Shown here piece after piece: positions 26,308-34,317 of a stretch of DNA of 40,779 bases. Position numbers and translations under genes: made by a program. The notes beneath the pieces were generated by a model. It was given only the letters and a program-made list of their open reading frames with translations, was not told the DNA's origin and searched no databases. Origin of the DNA: HK-STAS-PATE-42 sp964461505 (GTDB taxonomy: Bacteria > Patescibacteriota > Saccharimonadia > Saccharimonadales > HK-STAS-PATE-42); NCBI GenBank assembly GCA_964461505.1, contig CAYWUW010000005.1, forward strand, positions 1-40,779, written 5' to 3'. The first letter of the stretch is position 1. Each line of letters opens with the position of its first letter.

Positions 26308-26320
26308 CTGTAAAATCAAG

Positions 26321-26396
26321 TGGCGGACCCGACCGGGATCGAACCGGCGATCTCCTCCGTGACAGGGAGGCATGTTAACCACTACACCACGGGTCC
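26321..26396 (-). tRNA. tRNA-Asp (anticodon GTC)
   Basis: Acceptor GGACCCG/CGGGTCC, anticodon stem CCTCC/GGAGG with loop CTGTCAC, T-arm GGTTCGATCCC, and encoded CCA at 26323-26321. Confidence 0.96.
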
Positions 26397-26400
26397 ACGC

Positions 26401-26414
26401 TAAGCTTAATTATA
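26401..26414 (-). promoter_or_regulatory. tRNA-Asp promoter
   Basis: TGGTATAAT (hexamer 26409-26414) followed directly by TAAGCTTA (26408-26401), four bases before the mature tRNA. Confidence 0.55.
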
Positions 26415-26468
26415 CCACCAAACCGCACTTAAGAATATAACAAAAACTGAAAACTTTCAGCCTCACGC

Positions 26469-27593
26469 TTAAAAAGGCTTTAAAATCAAATTACGCTTAA
26501 TCTTGCCCTCTTCTTCAAGCTGCTTCAAATAACTTTCCACCGGCCTGTAAGTTACCTTAATCATCAAAATCTCTTTTTCATTTTCAGAATAACTCTTTAC
26601 ATTCTTAAAAATATAGAAACTATCGTTAGTTACTACCGGCTCAGAAGCCTGCCCCTCACCCAAACTCTTTAAAGTTTCTAAAATTGTATAACTAAAGTTA
26701 ACATTGTTAAGCTTAATATTGATTCTACCGATTGCTCCAGAGTTCGCCCGGCTCCCAGCATCATCAGAAAGCTCTGCCGCCACCGCACCAAAATCTTGCC
26801 CAGCCTGAACCCTTTCCCGCGCACTATTTATTTTAAGCTTAGCCTCTTCATCCAAGCTCGCCAGAACCTTCCTCTTCAAAACAACCTGCCGATAAAAGCG
26901 TTCATAATCCTTTACGCTCCACCCGTAATGAGCCTTAAGCGTAGTGGCTAGTTCTGCTTTTGTGTTGTTGCCCCTAAACACCAACAGTTCATTGATCGCA
27001 TCATCTACCTCTTTTGAACTAACTGTAATATTAAGCTCTCGAGCCTTTTTGTTCACAAAAGCATAACCTTCTGCCTGAGCCAAAGCCTCAATCTTCTTCT
27101 GCTCAATAATTCTATTTCCATCTTCAGTAGAAACATCAATTTTTTCTGCACCAACTCCATCAAATTCAACAAGATAGTGCACATTTTGCCGCAAGATGAA
27201 CAAATAATCTTCGTACGATACCTTTTCACCATCAACATTACTCGCCGCATAAGGAACTAACCTCGAAAAGCTATAAGCTAAACTACTGTAACTCTGCCTT
27301 TTTTGTAAAAGATAAAAGCTGTACCCAAAAAAAGTTATTGCAATTAATACGATTAAGCTTAATGAACCGACCATTACATTAAAGCGGCCTTTTTTTAGCT
27401 GCCGCTTATGCTTTCTGCCTCTTTTTAGAGCTTCCTCACGGTGCTCTCTTAAAGTTTCGTTAAGAGCCGGCACATCTTCTGGCCTTGCCAACTGAGTTGT
27501 TTTTGCTGCAGCCGCAGGAATTCCACCCTGATCAAGAACGGTCTTTATCCTTCTGTGCCTTACCGCCTTTCCCACCTCTCTAACTTTATTCAT
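26469..27593 (-). CDS. Membrane-anchored parvulin-type peptidyl-prolyl isomerase (SurA/PrsA-like)
   Basis: 374 aa from MNKVREVGKAV. A basic cytoplasmic stretch precedes one membrane helix at about residues 72-96 (FNVMVGSLSLIVLIAITFFG), then an extracytoplasmic SurA-N-like region, then a rotamase domain (ERVQAGQDFGAVAAELSDDA, SGAIGRI, VTNDSFYIFKNVKSY). Probably a foldase for exported proteins. The start at 27593 rather than the in-frame ATG at 27623 is chosen because ATGAATAA overlaps the PH-domain gene stop by 8 nt, as at the tgt junction. Confidence 0.8.
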   Translation of the reverse strand: MNKVREVGKAVRHRRIKTVLDQGGIPAAAAKTTQLARPEDVPALNETLREHREEALKRGRKHKRQLKKGRFNVMVGSLSLIVLIAITFFGYSFYLLQKRQSYSSLAYSFSRLVPYAASNVDGEKVSYEDYLFILRQNVHYLVEFDGVGAEKIDVSTEDGNRIIEQKKIEALAQAEGYAFVNKKARELNITVSSKEVDDAINELLVFRGNNTKAELATTLKAHYGWSVKDYERFYRQVVLKRKVLASLDEEAKLKINSARERVQAGQDFGAVAAELSDDAGSRANSGAIGRINIKLNNVNFSYTILETLKSLGEGQASEPVVTNDSFYIFKNVKSYSENEKEILMIKVTYRPVESYLKQLEEEGKIKRNLILKPF

Positions 27594-28080
27594 CAAAACC
27601 TCTAAACTTATTGTAGTTTGCAACTATCAAATTATGCGCATCAGCTGGCTTCCGAACCTTTTCTAAAACTATATCTCCAGATTGCGTTTGTATAACAATT
27701 GTACCAAATCCCAAAAGCGCCTGCAGCAAACCTTTGGTTGCATAATTTGTATTAATGATGCTTTCGTAGGGCACATCCACCACGCCGCGCTTAAATAATC
27801 CCTTCTGGCTTATAATTTCTAAACCACTATTACTTAGCAGCGTCACACTAAACCACCAGCTCACAAATTGCGAAAAAAACAAGAGCCCCAAAACCGCCCC
27901 AACAAAAATCAAAATTTCAGATCTCGCCCCAAGCTTAACCCCCACAACAATAGAAGCAACGGTTAAAACAGCAAATAAAATTCCTTTATCAAGAGCTACC
28001 CAGTGCCTTCTAAAAACCGCGATAACCTCTTTAGAGCCCCGTTTTGCAGAAAGATCTTCCCTGTTATCCTCATCATTCAT
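27586..28080 (-). CDS. Membrane protein with a bacterial PH domain
   Basis: 164 aa from MNDEDNREDL. Two membrane helices (about residues 25-45 and 50-75) precede a bPH2/DUF304-like domain: SGLEIISQKGLFKRGVVDVPYESIINTNYATKGLLQALLGFGTIVI is the usual signature of a hydrophobic pair plus PH domain. The start at 28080 is preferred over an in-frame ATG at 28107 because TGCTAAAAT followed by TAAGTTTA puts the transcription start next to 28080. Coupled to the parvulin gene. Confidence 0.75.
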   Translation of the reverse strand: MNDEDNREDLSAKRGSKEVIAVFRRHWVALDKGILFAVLTVASIVVGVKLGARSEILIFVGAVLGLLFFSQFVSWWFSVTLLSNSGLEIISQKGLFKRGVVDVPYESIINTNYATKGLLQALLGFGTIVIQTQSGDIVLEKVRKPADAHNLIVANYNKFRGFDE

Positions 28081-28090
28081 ACTAAACTTA

Positions 28091-28096
28091 ATTTTA
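28091..28096 (-). promoter_or_regulatory. Promoter of the PH-domain/parvulin operon
   Basis: Extended -10 TGCTAAAAT (hexamer 28091-28096) followed directly by TAAGTTTA and then GTATG, so the mRNA should be nearly leaderless. Confidence 0.5.
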
Positions 28097-28155
28097 GCAT
28101 AGGGCACCTTCTCAAAGAATTTTAATTAGATAAACACGTATCCACAACCTTAAGC

Positions 28156-28632
28156 TTAGCTTTTTAGGATATCAATCACCTCGCCATCTGGGCCATTTGT
28201 AAAAACTGAACTTACCGCACTTGCCGGTACCCATCCCTCAGCAGCAACCTCCTCTGGAGCTACCACTACAGCTCGTCCACCTGTAGGCATATAAACTCCG
28301 CTCTCACCTTGAGACCAAAAAACTCTATGCCCCCAACGGGGATGTTGGACTCCCTCTGCGGTTGCTCCATTGCGAACAATGCCAGCTCTAGCCAAATCTT
28401 GAACTGCCTCTAAACCAACCTGTCGATAAAGAAGACCCTCTTCTGTCTCAATATCACCACTTTGAAATGGGACTGCGAATCTACCAAAAGTGTTTGGGTT
28501 TTTCATAAATTTAATGTGAGCGTCTAGTTCTTCAGAGGTTAAAGTCGCAGAGCGAACCAGACTGCCTAGAGCTTTCAATATTTCAATAGATGGCTTAGCT
28601 GGAAGTTCTGCAGTCAAAAGTTTTTCAGACAT
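28156..28632 (-). CDS. Second small orphan protein, possibly ADP-ribosyltransferase-like
   Basis: 158 aa. The helical N-terminal ~55 residues are followed by LLYRQVGLEAVQDLARAGIV, GHRVFWSQGESGVYMPTGGRAVVVAPEE, and EVIDIL. The sequence LYR ... G ... FW ... VVVAP resembles small NAD-binding toxin folds. Residues aligning to a catalytic triad are not certain. Unrelated in sequence to the 149-aa protein but similar in outline. An operator-like repeat lies upstream (28663-28677). Confidence 0.55.
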   Translation of the reverse strand: MSEKLLTAELPAKPSIEILKALGSLVRSATLTSEELDAHIKFMKNPNTFGRFAVPFQSGDIETEEGLLYRQVGLEAVQDLARAGIVRNGATAEGVQHPRWGHRVFWSQGESGVYMPTGGRAVVVAPEEVAAEGWVPASAVSSVFTNGPDGEVIDILKS

Positions 28633-28662
28633 ATTAATTTTTTATTTTTGGTATTGGTATAG

Positions 28663-28677
28663 GAACAGAATATGTTC
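28663..28677. promoter_or_regulatory. Inverted repeat upstream of the 158-aa gene
   Basis: GAACA-GAATA-TGTTC, 31 bp before the ATG and next to a TATACC -10-like hexamer. GAAC/GTTC half-sites are LexA-like, but the spacing (seven bases between GAAC and GTTC) differs from the Gram-positive SOS box. Confidence 0.4.
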
Positions 28678-28743
28678 ATACTTTATCACAAAAAGGTATA
28701 AATATCAAGTTTAATATTAACCCTTACAGAGTGCCTCGCCACC

Positions 28744-29241
28744 TTACAGTACTTTCACTAAATACAAACAATGGTCAACAACCTTAAGCTTAGAACCATC
28801 ATCCTGCGTTTCATACCAAACACTATCAAACTCCCCAATTCCAGAATCTTTGTAACCGAGCTTTTCGTAAAGCTCTTTAGCTCTAAAGTTGCTCACATCA
28901 ACCGCCAAACCAACCTTCTCAAAACCCTTCTCTCTGCAGATCCTTTCCGCTTCGGCAATCAACATTCTACCAATCCCTTTAGATCTCATCTCCGGCGGAT
29001 AAGTTCCAATCGCATTTAGCTCTGGAAGAAATCCCAACCTATCTTTTACGTATTCCTCATCCGAGCCATTAAGCTTAAGATTTAGGTGCCCGACAGGAAC
29101 ATCTTCATTCCAAGCAATAAGATAAATTGAGTCACCTTTTTCTTGAGATTGAAAACGATTTACATGAAACTCTGGCCGCGGTATCGTTTTACCAAGAACT
29201 TCAACGTCTTCTTCTCTACACTCTCTAATTTCAACTTCCAT
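28744..29241 (-). CDS. GNAT family N-acetyltransferase
   Basis: 165 aa. The acetyl-CoA-binding signature is RSKGIGRMLIAEAERICREKGF with the preceding beta4 ELNAIGTYPPEM and following LAVDVSNFRAKELYEKLGY, a complete GNAT core. Substrate unknown. It starts 19 nt after the 3' end of tRNA-Arg on the same strand with no visible promoter between, so it may be read from the tRNA promoter. Confidence 0.88.
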   Translation of the reverse strand: MEVEIRECREEDVEVLGKTIPRPEFHVNRFQSQEKGDSIYLIAWNEDVPVGHLNLKLNGSDEEYVKDRLGFLPELNAIGTYPPEMRSKGIGRMLIAEAERICREKGFEKVGLAVDVSNFRAKELYEKLGYKDSGIGEFDSVWYETQDDGSKLKVVDHCLYLVKVL

Positions 29242-29260
29242 AAATAATTCATATAATCTC

Positions 29261-29336
29261 TGGTACCCCGGGTAAGAGTCGAACTTACAACCTCTTCCTT
29301 AGGACGGAATTGCTCTATCCATTGAGCTACCGGGGC
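29261..29336 (-). tRNA. tRNA-Arg (anticodon CCT)
   Basis: Acceptor GCCCCGG/CCGGGGT, anticodon loop GTCCTAA between TTCC/GGAA, T-arm AGTTCGACT, and encoded CCA. A TAAGCTTA at 29337-29344 abuts the 5' end, and the -10 TATAAT is at 29351-29356. Confidence 0.94.
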
Positions 29337-29350
29337 TAAGCTTAAGGCCA

Positions 29351-29356
29351 ATTATA
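29351..29356 (-). promoter_or_regulatory. tRNA-Arg -10 box
   Basis: TTTGGTATAATTGGCC: TGGTATAAT extended -10, with TAAGCTTA (29344-29337) forming the last bases before the mature tRNA. Confidence 0.5.
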
Positions 29357-29364
29357 CCAAAAAT

Positions 29365-29946
29365 CTATAACATCGCACCCTGATGAGTAGTATCATAGTC
29401 AAAAAGCTCACTCTCGCTAAACCAAAGCCCAACCTCAAATTCAGCCTCCTCTGTGTTACCAGAAGCATGAACAAGATTCTTAATCGGCCTACCTTGGGCA
29501 TTCGCAAAAGCAGATGAATCAAAAGAATAATCACCAGTTATCGTTCCAAGATCTGCTCGCATTGGTTCAGTATTACCACGAATCTTTCTAACCACCTGAA
29601 TCGCATTAGGGCCTTCAACAACCATTGCAAAAACTGGGCCGCTGCTCATAAAATCAACCAGCCACTGCCGAACCTCACCCCCTATCTTCACCGGATCTTC
29701 TGCTCCAAATTTTTCTACAACATCAATCCCCTGTTCTTTATACCCATCAATTGTTCGCTGGCCAATGCCTGCCACGAATTCTTCGCGGTCACTCGGGTAA
29801 TGTTTATCCAGAATATCCACACTAGGCTTAAACATCTTGGCTCCAATTATCTTCAGCCCCCTTTTTTCAAAGCGATTAATAATATCTCCCATGATACCTC
29901 TCTGGATAGCATCTGGCTTTAAAATTACTAACGTTCGTTCAATCAT
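29365..29946 (-). CDS. ndk: Nucleoside diphosphate kinase, long form
   Basis: 193 aa (classical ~140-150). Makes NTPs from NDPs through a phospho-His. N-terminal RTLVILKPDAIQRGIMGDII, then FMSSGPVFAMVVEGPNAIQVVRKIRGNTEP, and the active-site His in IKNLVHASGN. About 40 extra residues come from an insert (KPSVDILDKHYPSDREEFVAGIG...) and the longer C-terminus. An AAGGAG Shine-Dalgarno is present. It lies 46 nt from uppP and is probably co-transcribed. Confidence 0.93.
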   Translation of the reverse strand: MIERTLVILKPDAIQRGIMGDIINRFEKRGLKIIGAKMFKPSVDILDKHYPSDREEFVAGIGQRTIDGYKEQGIDVVEKFGAEDPVKIGGEVRQWLVDFMSSGPVFAMVVEGPNAIQVVRKIRGNTEPMRADLGTITGDYSFDSSAFANAQGRPIKNLVHASGNTEEAEFEVGLWFSESELFDYDTTHQGAML

Positions 29947-29992
29947 ATTAAAATCTCCTTTTTTATTTTTTATAAAGAAAAGTGCTCTAAAT

Positions 29993-30817
29993 CTATTTTA
30001 CCAAAACATAAACCAACACTGCCAGAGCCAGAACAATTCGGTAGTACCCAAAAGGCTTTAAACCATATTTTTTGATCAGCCCCATCAAGGCATAAGCAGC
30101 AAGCAACCCAATCCCAAAACTAGCCAAGTTTCCAGCTAGAACCAAGCTTAAGTTATTTTTTAAGAACTGCTGCCCCTCATTACTTAAGCTTAATTTTAAA
30201 GTTGCCCCAAGAATTACCGGCAGACCAATCAAAAAACTATACGCAGCGGCCGTCTCAGTTTTTAAGCCAGAAAGCATTCCGGCAAGAATTGTAATTCCAG
30301 AACGCGAAGTACCTGAAATTAAAGCCAGAGGCTGCACCAACCCAATCACGGCTGCTTGCTTGTAGCTAACTTCTTGAACAATATTTATGTTCAAGCTCTT
30401 TTTGGCTTTTCTAAACTCCTGCTTTGGTTTTGCAAGAATCATACCAAAGCCCACCAACACCAACATTATAATTACACTGTTTGTTCCATGGAGCTTAGCC
30501 TCGATAAAATCACCAAACACCAAACCAACCAACACCGCAGGTAAAACCCCAATTGCAAGCTTTAAAATAACATCTCGCTTTTGAATTAAGCTTAAGTTGT
30601 TAGAAAAAATATCCCGGACAACTCCCCAAATCTGCTTCCAAAAAAAGATTAAAATAACCAGAATAGTCCCCCAATTCAAAAGAGTTTCTACCGCAATGTT
30701 TGAAGGAATTTTTAAAAGATCTGCCGCCAGAACCAAATGGCCAGAGCTACTCACCGGCAAAAACTCCGTTGCCCCCTGCACCAAACCCAAAATAATAATC
30801 TGCCAAATACCTAACAT
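29993..30817 (-). CDS. uppP: Undecaprenyl-diphosphatase (BacA/UppP)
   Basis: 274 aa, polytopic. Recycles the lipid carrier of cell-wall synthesis. Signatures QGATEFLPVSSSGHL and SGTSRSGITILAGML hold the catalytic Glu, Ser and Arg. About eight membrane helices. The -10 (TAGAAT, 30824-30829) ends six bases before the ATG, so the transcript is leaderless. Confidence 0.95.
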   Translation of the reverse strand: MLGIWQIIILGLVQGATEFLPVSSSGHLVLAADLLKIPSNIAVETLLNWGTILVILIFFWKQIWGVVRDIFSNNLSLIQKRDVILKLAIGVLPAVLVGLVFGDFIEAKLHGTNSVIIMLVLVGFGMILAKPKQEFRKAKKSLNINIVQEVSYKQAAVIGLVQPLALISGTSRSGITILAGMLSGLKTETAAAYSFLIGLPVILGATLKLSLSNEGQQFLKNNLSLVLAGNLASFGIGLLAAYALMGLIKKYGLKPFGYYRIVLALAVLVYVLVK

Positions 30818-30823
30818 ATCTAC

Positions 30824-30829
30824 ATTCTA
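30824..30829 (-). promoter_or_regulatory. uppP -10 box, leaderless type
   Basis: TAGAAT with only GTAGAT between it and the ATG. Confidence 0.45.
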
Positions 30830-30839
30830 GCACCTTCTC

Positions 30840-31260
30840 ATCCACCGCCATTGTCACCCTCGCACCCACCTCCGTCATTCCCGCGGCTTGCCCTGCGTAG
30901 CCTGTACGGCGAAGTAGGGAGGCCAGAATCTTAGATCTTAATTAAGCTTAACCTCCCCCGCACACCATCATCCCCAGCCATGGCATGTCGCCATGACATG
31001 CCATGGCTGTGGATCCAGTCAAAAAAGAATTCCTTATTACTAGATCCTCACGTCACTCGCTACGCTCATTCCTCAGGATGACAGAGGGAGGTGGTCGGGA
31101 CGACAGAAGCTAAGCCTAAGCCCCCAGCCCTCTTCGTTCGGAGCCCGACCATCCGCCCCAAGAAAGCGGGTATAGATATCTGAAACGGTAAGCGGATTCG
31201 AGGGCAAGTTCCCCTCCCTTGAGAGGAGGGGTTAGGGGAGGGTGTAATCAGCAGAAAAGA
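30840..31260. repeat. REP-like intergenic repeat cluster A (left of the Xer gene)
   Basis: A 535-nt gene-free stretch, more GC-rich than its surroundings. In order: GTCATTCCCGCGG-type element (30874), a long hairpin (30970-31014), GATCCTCACGTCACTCGCTA...CAGGATGACA (31041-31083) and AAGCGGATTCGAGGGCAAGT...GAGGAGG (31187-31229). The last three also occur in cluster D at 40520-40779. The short ORF across it is a by-product of the repeats. Confidence 0.75.
30970..31014. repeat. Long near-perfect inverted repeat, copy 1
   Basis: CAGCCATGGCATGTC (30975-30989), loop GCCAT, and the exact reverse complement to 31009; the stem extends to 20 bp with one mismatch. The same element at 40586-40630 is perfect. 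It ends GGATCCAGTC and is followed by AAAAAAGAA in both copies. Confidence 0.85.
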
Positions 31261-31339
31261 AAAAATATTTAGAAGAAGAGCTAAGCTTAACACACACAAG
31301 AACTAAAAAAGCGTTTACAAAAAAGCCTTAAACTTAAGC

Positions 31340-31345
31340 TATACT
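31340..31345 (+). promoter_or_regulatory. Xer gene -10 box, leaderless type
   Basis: TATACT ends six bases before the ATG at 31352. TTTACA at 31314 is a possible -35 but the spacing (20 bp) is long. Confidence 0.45.
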
Positions 31346-31351
31346 AAAACT

Positions 31352-32323
31352 ATGTCGCAAAATAAACCAGAAGTTTACCTAAGCGAACTAATCGTAGATT
31401 TTTTAGAATACCTCGAAATCGAACAAAACCGTTCCCCACACACCATCCGCAACTACCACCTCTACCTTAACCGCCTGGTTGAATTCTGGGGAGATGAGCC
31501 CATCTCTAAGCTTAATGCCGAAACAATCAGAAAATACCGTCTTTGGCTTAACCGTCTTAAAGGTAAAGATGGCGAAACCCTTGGTGTAGCCACCAGAAAT
31601 TACCACCTCATCGCCCTAAGGCACATGCTTAAATATTGCACTAAAGTAGATATCGAAGCTCTTGCCCCGGCTAAAATAGAACTCGCCAGCTCTACCCGCA
31701 AAGAGGTCACTTTTTTAAACCAAGAAGAACTCACCAGACTTTTTCAGCAGCCCGACACCTCAACCCTTGCAGGCTTAAGAGATCTAGCGATTCTAGAGTT
31801 ACTCTACTCCACAGGGCTCCGCGTTTCTGAACTTACTAAACTCAATAAAGAAAACCTTAACTTAGAACTCGGCGAATTTACCATTCGCGGAAAAAGGCAA
31901 AAAGATCGCCCCGTTTTTATCACCCAATCTGCCAAAGAAATTTTAGAACAATACCTGCAAAAAAGAGCTGACAACAGCCCACCGCTCTTCATTCGCCTCG
32001 CCGGAACTAAAAAAGTTGATACATCTGGAGATTTACTAAGATTAACCCCCCGTTCTGTTCAGCGCATTATTCAAAAGTATGCTCTTTTGGCCGGAATCAC
32101 CAAACACGTTTCACCTCACACTCTACGCCACAGCTTTGCCACTAATCTTTTGATGAACGGCGCAGATTTACGCAGTGTTCAGAGTCTGCTTGGCCACAGC
32201 AACATCGCCACAACTCAAGTTTACACCCACATTACCGATCCTCACTTAAAAGCTGTACACAAAAAATATCACTCCGGCAACCAAAAACCACAAAAAGAAT
32301 CTCCACCAGACCCACAAATATAA
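31352..32323 (+). CDS. xerC: Tyrosine recombinase of the XerC/XerD/XerA type
   Basis: 323 aa. A SAM-like core-binding N-terminus (LIVDFLEYLEIEQNRSPHTIRNY) precedes the catalytic domain: Arg in STGLRVSELTKLN (~156), Lys in GKRQKDRPV, HTLRHSFAT (His ~256, Arg ~259), GHSNIATTQVYTH (His ~282, nucleophile Tyr ~291). Length and motifs suit the housekeeping chromosome-dimer resolvase. It stands alone between two REP-like clusters and no obvious attachment site was seen, so a role in a mobile element is not excluded. Confidence 0.85.
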   Translation: MSQNKPEVYLSELIVDFLEYLEIEQNRSPHTIRNYHLYLNRLVEFWGDEPISKLNAETIRKYRLWLNRLKGKDGETLGVATRNYHLIALRHMLKYCTKVDIEALAPAKIELASSTRKEVTFLNQEELTRLFQQPDTSTLAGLRDLAILELLYSTGLRVSELTKLNKENLNLELGEFTIRGKRQKDRPVFITQSAKEILEQYLQKRADNSPPLFIRLAGTKKVDTSGDLLRLTPRSVQRIIQKYALLAGITKHVSPHTLRHSFATNLLMNGADLRSVQSLLGHSNIATTQVYTHITDPHLKAVHKKYHSGNQKPQKESPPDPQI

Positions 32324-32340
32324 ACTAAGGTAACACTTAA

Positions 32341-32580
32341 ACTTAGCTGATTAGATCCTGAAACGATCACGTCATGGCGACATGCCACGGTTCAATATAA
32401 TAAACCTAGAATTAGCTTAAGCTCCCGGGACTGTCATTCTGAACGTATGTGAAGAATCCAGTCAGAGGAGAAGAGCCTTTTTGCCAATTTAAAGACCAGA
32501 TAAAGTTTGGAAGATGACAAGTCTTGAACTAAGCTTAATTTAAGACCGTCATTCACGCGGAGGCGGGAATCTTAGATCAA
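32341..32580. repeat. REP-like intergenic repeat cluster B (right of the Xer gene)
   Basis: Contains GTCATGGCGACATGCCA (32371-32387), a decayed reverse copy of the long hairpin. CTGTCATTCTGAACGTATGT...AATCCAGTCA follows (32431-32464, copy at 38933), and GTCATTCACGCGGAGGCGGG at 32558. No gene in 32324-32652. Confidence 0.7.
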
Positions 32581-32652
32581 AATAAAATTAAGCTTAAGTT
32601 TTCTAAGCTCTCTAAATAAACCCTCGTTATCTTTGATGATCGTTTCCATTAC

Positions 32653-33165
32653 TTAAAACCTCACAATCCAAAAGCTAAGCCATAACGAAACAATCAACAA
32701 ACTACCAAACGGAACCTTCTTAACCTTCCAAAAATAAGCGATTATTAAGCCTGCAAAACTAGCCACAGAAACTGCCGCCAGCAACTGAACCGTGTTCAAA
32801 AAAAGTGCCCCAATGCTTGCCAAACGTACATCTCCACCACCGATGTCTCCTTCAAAAAGTTGGAAGATTCCCCAGCCGATCAAAAAAGTTATACAAGCTC
32901 TAAGCAAAGATACCTCAAAGTTTGCATTCAGAACCCACATAGCCAGAATCGCAACCACCAAGCCCAGCAAGTTCAAATTTTCCACCTTAAGCTTAGCTAA
33001 ATCATCTTTTAGTATCCTCCAAGAAAAAAACGCCGCTCCAAAAACTCCACCCATTAAAGCCAACGGAGCCCCAAACACTAAACTTAACCCCGCAGCCAGA
33101 ACTCCAACAGCCACAGAATTAAGCTTAAGCAACCACTTTTTTAGATTCCTCAGCCTAGATCTCAT
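32653..33165 (-). CDS. Prepilin peptidase-like (A24 family) membrane protein
   Basis: 170 aa with about five membrane helices and no N-terminal methyltransferase domain. FEGDIGGGDVRLASIGALFL matches the GxGDxK active-site loop of type IV prepilin peptidases, and KVKKVPFGSLLIVSLWL matches the (K)IPFGPxL helix. The first catalytic Asp is probably in WRILKDDLAKLKVEN but is less certain. It would process type IV pilins used in adhesion or DNA uptake. Leaderless promoter. Confidence 0.7.
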   Translation of the reverse strand: MRSRLRNLKKWLLKLNSVAVGVLAAGLSLVFGAPLALMGGVFGAAFFSWRILKDDLAKLKVENLNLLGLVVAILAMWVLNANFEVSLLRACITFLIGWGIFQLFEGDIGGGDVRLASIGALFLNTVQLLAAVSVASFAGLIIAYFWKVKKVPFGSLLIVSLWLSFWIVRF

Positions 33166-33174
33166 TTAAACTTA

Positions 33175-33218
33175 ATTATAACAAAAATAAAGATTTTAGC
33201 CCCGCTCTAAGGTATAAT
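33175..33218. promoter_or_regulatory. Divergent promoters of the prepilin-peptidase-like gene and ychF
   Basis: Minus-strand TATAAT (33175-33180) followed by TAAGTTTA and ATG. Plus-strand TATAAT (33213-33218, extended GGTATAAT) followed by TAAGATTA and ATG at 33230. Both leave too few bases for a leader. Confidence 0.6.
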
Positions 33219-33229
33219 TAAGATTAATT

Positions 33230-34303
33230 ATGTCACTCAAAATAGGAATCGTCGGCCTCCCAAACGTAGGTAAATCCACCTTATTTAACGCACTCACTAA
33301 AGCCGGAGCCCTTGCAGCCAACTACCCTTTTGCCACCATCGAGCCCAACGTTGGCATTGTCGAAGTTCCCGATTCTAGGCTTCAAGTTCTCGCCAAAATC
33401 TACAATTCTCAAAAAATCATCCCTGCCGTCATCAATTTTGTAGATATCGCCGGGCTCGTTGCGGGCGCATCTAAGGGCGAAGGTTTGGGCAACAAATTCT
33501 TAAGCCACATCCGCGAATGCGATGCCATCATTCAAGTAGTCAGAGATTTTAAAAACGACGACATTCTACACGTTGCCGAAAGAATTCACCCTGCCGAAGA
33601 TATCGAAATTATCCAAACAGAACTGATCCTAGCCGATCTTTCTACTCTACAAAAAAGATTACAAAACTTTAAAAAAGAGGTTAAATCCAACCCCAAACTT
33701 AAGCCTCTAGAAGATCTGTATCTGCTTGTTTTAGATTCATTGCAAGCTGGCAAAATTCCGCAGTTATCAGATCAGCAAAAAGAAGATCTTAAAGATTTAA
33801 ACTTAATTTCTATCAAGCCAACCATGTACCTTTTTAACATTGCCGAAGAAGATTTAAATAACGATGCCACTAAGCTTAAGTTAGCAGAGTTAGTTAAGCC
33901 TAACCCTGCTGTTTTTGTTAATGCCAAGCTAGAAGAAGAACTTTCAGAATTAGATGAACAAAGCGCCACAGAATTACTGCAAGAATACGGCCAAACCGAA
34001 AGCGGGCTTATCAAAGTTATCAACTCCGCCTACAAACTCTTAAGCTTACAAAGCTACCTCACCGCTGGGCCAAAAGAGGTTCGCGCCTGGAACATTAAAA
34101 TCGGATCCACCGCACCACAAGCCGCCGGAATCATTCATACAGATTTTGAACGCGGCTTTATTGCTGCCTCTATCATAAATTTTGATGATCTCGTAGCCGC
34201 CGGATCCGAAGCCGAAGCTAAGGCCAAAGGTAAAGTCAGAACCGAAGGCAAAACCTACACCATGCAAGAAGGCGACGTAGTCGAATTCCGCTTCAACGTT
34301 TAA
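33230..34303 (+). CDS. ychF: Redox-regulated ATPase/GTPase YchF (Obg-like)
   Basis: 357 aa. P-loop GLPNVGKST (8-16), switch ANYPFATIEPNVG, DIAGLVAGASKGEGLGNKFL, NIAEED in place of NKxD (ATP preference), and a C-terminal TGS domain ending TYTMQEGDVVEFRFNV. Ribosome-associated, near-universal. The promoter is shared back-to-back with the prepilin-peptidase-like gene. Confidence 0.96.
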   Translation: MSLKIGIVGLPNVGKSTLFNALTKAGALAANYPFATIEPNVGIVEVPDSRLQVLAKIYNSQKIIPAVINFVDIAGLVAGASKGEGLGNKFLSHIRECDAIIQVVRDFKNDDILHVAERIHPAEDIEIIQTELILADLSTLQKRLQNFKKEVKSNPKLKPLEDLYLLVLDSLQAGKIPQLSDQQKEDLKDLNLISIKPTMYLFNIAEEDLNNDATKLKLAELVKPNPAVFVNAKLEEELSELDEQSATELLQEYGQTESGLIKVINSAYKLLSLQSYLTAGPKEVRAWNIKIGSTAPQAAGIIHTDFERGFIAASIINFDDLVAAGSEAEAKAKGKVRTEGKTYTMQEGDVVEFRFNV

Positions 34304-34317
34304 AAAGATTGAAGCCT

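Noticed and set aside
31066..31299. 77-aa reading frame in cluster A
   Set aside because: It reads through REP-like repeats; its PSPNPSSQGRG-type segment comes from the repeat block that recurs at 40750.
30840..32580. Integrated prophage or genomic island around the recombinase
   Set aside because: Neighbours on both sides are housekeeping genes and no phage structural genes or matching attachment repeats were seen.
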